NCBI GenBank assembly: GCA_001770725.1
Contig: MERU01000001.1
Span: 248,001-312,000, forward strand
Direction of reading: 5' to 3'
Length of the DNA: 64,000 nt
DNA from: Burkholderiales bacterium RIFCSPHIGHO2_01_FULL_63_240
Lineage (GTDB): Bacteria; Pseudomonadota; Gammaproteobacteria; Burkholderiales; Burkholderiaceae_C
Of the stretch, positions 62,450 to 64,000 are shown piece after piece. Positions within the stretch are counted from its first letter, which is position 1; each line of letters opens with the position of its first letter. Under the pieces are notes generated by a model, which saw only the letters and a list, made by a program, of their open reading frames with translations, was not told the origin of the DNA and made no database searches. A program made the translations under genes and the position numbers.

Positions 62450-63655
62450 TCAACCTCCGCTGGGGAAAAGCTCAAATTCTCGCAAAGAAAGTTTCTTCAC
62501 CCGCTCAACATAATCACCGAATGAATACAGACTATCATACTCCGCGGCAAACCTTTTATTCAGATCCGTGTACGCGGCCTGATTACCAGCCAACTTGCGC
62601 ATGACATCACAAATCCGATTCACCATCTCTTCGCCGCTCCCGAATATGTTTTCATAGTCTTTGAAATGCGGAGACGGGAAGAAGTCGTCATTGTACACAG
62701 CGAACCCGACCCCCCCTTGCAATGTGGGCTGAGCCAAGTATCCATCAAAGCCTTCGCCAAACGTGATCGAGAACATACACCGGGTTGCCAAGTCCATGAA
62801 TCGATCAAAGGTGATGTCTTTGATCTCAATCAGCTTGTAATCAGGGAGTTCGGCAGCAATTTTTGCCAGGCATCGCTCCTTGTGCTCGGCCTTGTCGAGG
62901 GAGTAAATGATCAGCTTCTCTTTGTCGGCAAATCCACACCCAGGATACGAACTGAGGTCGGTGTAAGCAGGCAACAAGAGCGTGGGAATGCCGTATTTGT
63001 TCGCCATGTCCTGACTGAAATAGGCATGATGCGCGACCGATTGAGTCACCTCTTTCGCCAAATTCTTCAAGGGGCTCAACTGGGCTGCTTCAGGCATCAG
63101 TTGAATGTTCTGGTTCAGGATGTTCACAAAAACAGTCCGGCCAGAGAGGTATGCCAATTCCTGGCGACTCAAATCATCGCAAAAGTGTGCTGTCGCGTAC
63201 TCCGGAATTTGCAGATAAAGCTCCTCGACATCTGTGCACTGCAACAGTTGAGAAAACCGATACACATTCTCCGGATTCCGAAAATTGGTGTTCCTGAAAT
63301 ATGTTTCCCCTTCCCCATTGGGGCGGGTCATCAACACAACCTCATACCCATGAAACCGCTTCAAACGCCGCAACTGATCGGCGATGGAGAATATTGAAAA
63401 AATCCCCCCACTCATGGCATTGTGCTCGGGCACAAGCAAAACCAGCAGCCTTTTGGCGGACTTTACTTCAGCAGGAAACGTGTGCTGCTGAATGAGTTTG
63501 TTGACTTCGATGTTGGTGTGGTGTGTATCGACAGAATCATCTTCCCTGGTCGCACCCATGATTCTACGCCGAATCTGCCTGCGCTCAAACTTCGTCCTGC
63601 CCCTGAATGCAGCGACATTTGCATAAATCTTCCTGACCTTCAGGCTTAAGCTCAT
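62450..63655 (-). CDS. Probable glycosyltransferase (GT-B like)
   Basis: A 401-residue protein I can only place loosely. After a basic N-terminal stretch of about 55 residues comes a GT-B-like first domain (RLLVLLVPEHNAMSGGIFSIFSIADQLRRLK). A second domain follows with KLIIYSLDKAEHKERCLAKIAAELPDYKLIEI and FSITFGEGFDGYLAQPTLQGGVGFAVYND. The FGEGFDGYLAQP part resembles the acceptor loop of retaining transferases. It is followed one base later by the Gfo/Idh gene. Likely a surface-sugar transferase; substrate unknown. Confidence 0.7.
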   Translation of the reverse strand: MSLSLKVRKIYANVAAFRGRTKFERRQIRRRIMGATREDDSVDTHHTNIEVNKLIQQHTFPAEVKSAKRLLVLLVPEHNAMSGGIFSIFSIADQLRRLKRFHGYEVVLMTRPNGEGETYFRNTNFRNPENVYRFSQLLQCTDVEELYLQIPEYATAHFCDDLSRQELAYLSGRTVFVNILNQNIQLMPEAAQLSPLKNLAKEVTQSVAHHAYFSQDMANKYGIPTLLLPAYTDLSSYPGCGFADKEKLIIYSLDKAEHKERCLAKIAAELPDYKLIEIKDITFDRFMDLATRCMFSITFGEGFDGYLAQPTLQGGVGFAVYNDDFFPSPHFKDYENIFGSGEEMVNRICDVMRKLAGNQAAYTDLNKRFAAEYDSLYSFGDYVERVKKLSLREFELFPSGG

Positions 63656-63697
63656 CTATCCCCCTGATCAACACAAATTGAAGTCGAATTCATCACA

Positions 63698-64000
63698 TCA
63701 CCAAGACGCCTTTCCCCGCTTTTTTAGCTTATAACGAATCCATCTCAGACCAGGGCGTGGCCACATATTTGCCTCAGGAGAGCGCCCTTCTTTGGGCGTT
63801 GCAAAAATCACGGTTTCATCGCCATGGACCGTGCTATGTTGAAGACTGAACTCGTACCCAAGACCAAGGGAATCAATGAATTGAGGGATTTCGTAAAAAT
63901 CGATCAGCTTGTGATAAACGCAAATCGCAAGATTAGGGCGATACTTGACGATGCTGCGTTTTGCACCTCGCAACGCCATCATCTCTGCGCCTTCAATGTC
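63698..64000 (-). CDS. FkbM family methyltransferase, C-terminal part (runs off the window)
   Basis: Only about 100 C-terminal residues are inside the window; the gene continues past the right edge. It opens with the motif DIEGAEMMALRGAK typical of the FkbM SAM domain, then IVKYRPNLAICVYHKLIDFYEIPQF and a basic C-terminus. It is a second FkbM gene, different from the one at 58111. It probably O-methylates a sugar in the same locus. Confidence 0.8.
   Translation of the reverse strand, partial: DIEGAEMMALRGAKRSIVKYRPNLAICVYHKLIDFYEIPQFIDSLGLGYEFSLQHSTVHGDETVIFATPKEGRSPEANMWPRPGLRWIRYKLKKRGKASW

Overview
The window looks like chromosomal DNA of a high-GC betaproteobacterium of the order Burkholderiales. 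The conserved gene order (OmpA-family protein, gyrA, DUF2059 protein, serC, pheA, tyrA, a fused aroA-cmk, rpsA, ihfB, lapA, lapB) and the strong G/C bias at third codon positions support this. No phage, insertion sequence, CRISPR array or rRNA was seen. Genus cannot be fixed from this sequence alone.

Layout. 0-6.2 kb: end of rph, then rdgB, hemW, a convergent fadD, and a Tat-signal small subunit with a GMC flavoprotein. 6.4-19.9 kb: housekeeping block (OmpA family, gyrA, serC-pheA-tyrA-aroA/cmk for serine and aromatic amino acids, rpsA, ihfB, and lapA-lapB for LPS assembly control). 19.9-29.3 kb: comM, then glnK-amtB behind an apparent sigma-54 promoter with two NtrC-like sites, then gshA-kup-benE-like-gshB. 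29.3-34.0 kb: a minus-strand operon of four exported proteins, visibly AT-richer than its surroundings; two of them have FlgT/CsgG-like architecture. This is the best candidate for an undescribed system. 34.2-44.4 kb: uup, ptsI, an olsB-like acyltransferase behind four 11-bp direct repeats that resemble Pho boxes, rsmB, a DUF4390 protein, an NtrY-like kinase with a truncated NtrX-like regulator, and tRNA-Phe.

44.4-64 kb is an envelope-polysaccharide region. A YkgJ protein and a deacetylase are followed by three translationally coupled glycosyltransferases. Then come rfaE1 and an rfaE2-gmhB fusion, a tandem pair of GT9 proteins, an MsbA-type exporter and hldD. Together rfaE1, the fusion and hldD cover every step from sedoheptulose-7-P isomer to ADP-L-glycero-D-manno-heptose except GmhA. 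After 56 kb the GC content falls and the content changes to variable surface-sugar genes: a DUF5672 protein, glycosyltransferases, two FkbM methyltransferases, a DegT-type aminotransferase, an ATP-grasp enzyme and a Gfo/Idh/MocA dehydrogenase. This is typical of an O-antigen or capsule locus, and it runs off the right edge.

Two themes link the regions: nitrogen and phosphate control (NtrC/sigma-54 at glnK-amtB, NtrY/X-like pair, Pho-like repeats at olsB) and construction of the outer membrane (Lap proteins, heptose synthesis, MsbA, ornithine-lipid-type acyltransferase, surface sugars). A 17-bp palindrome, TGTCAC-N5-GTGACA, occurs in front of both fadD and rpsA and may be a shared operator.
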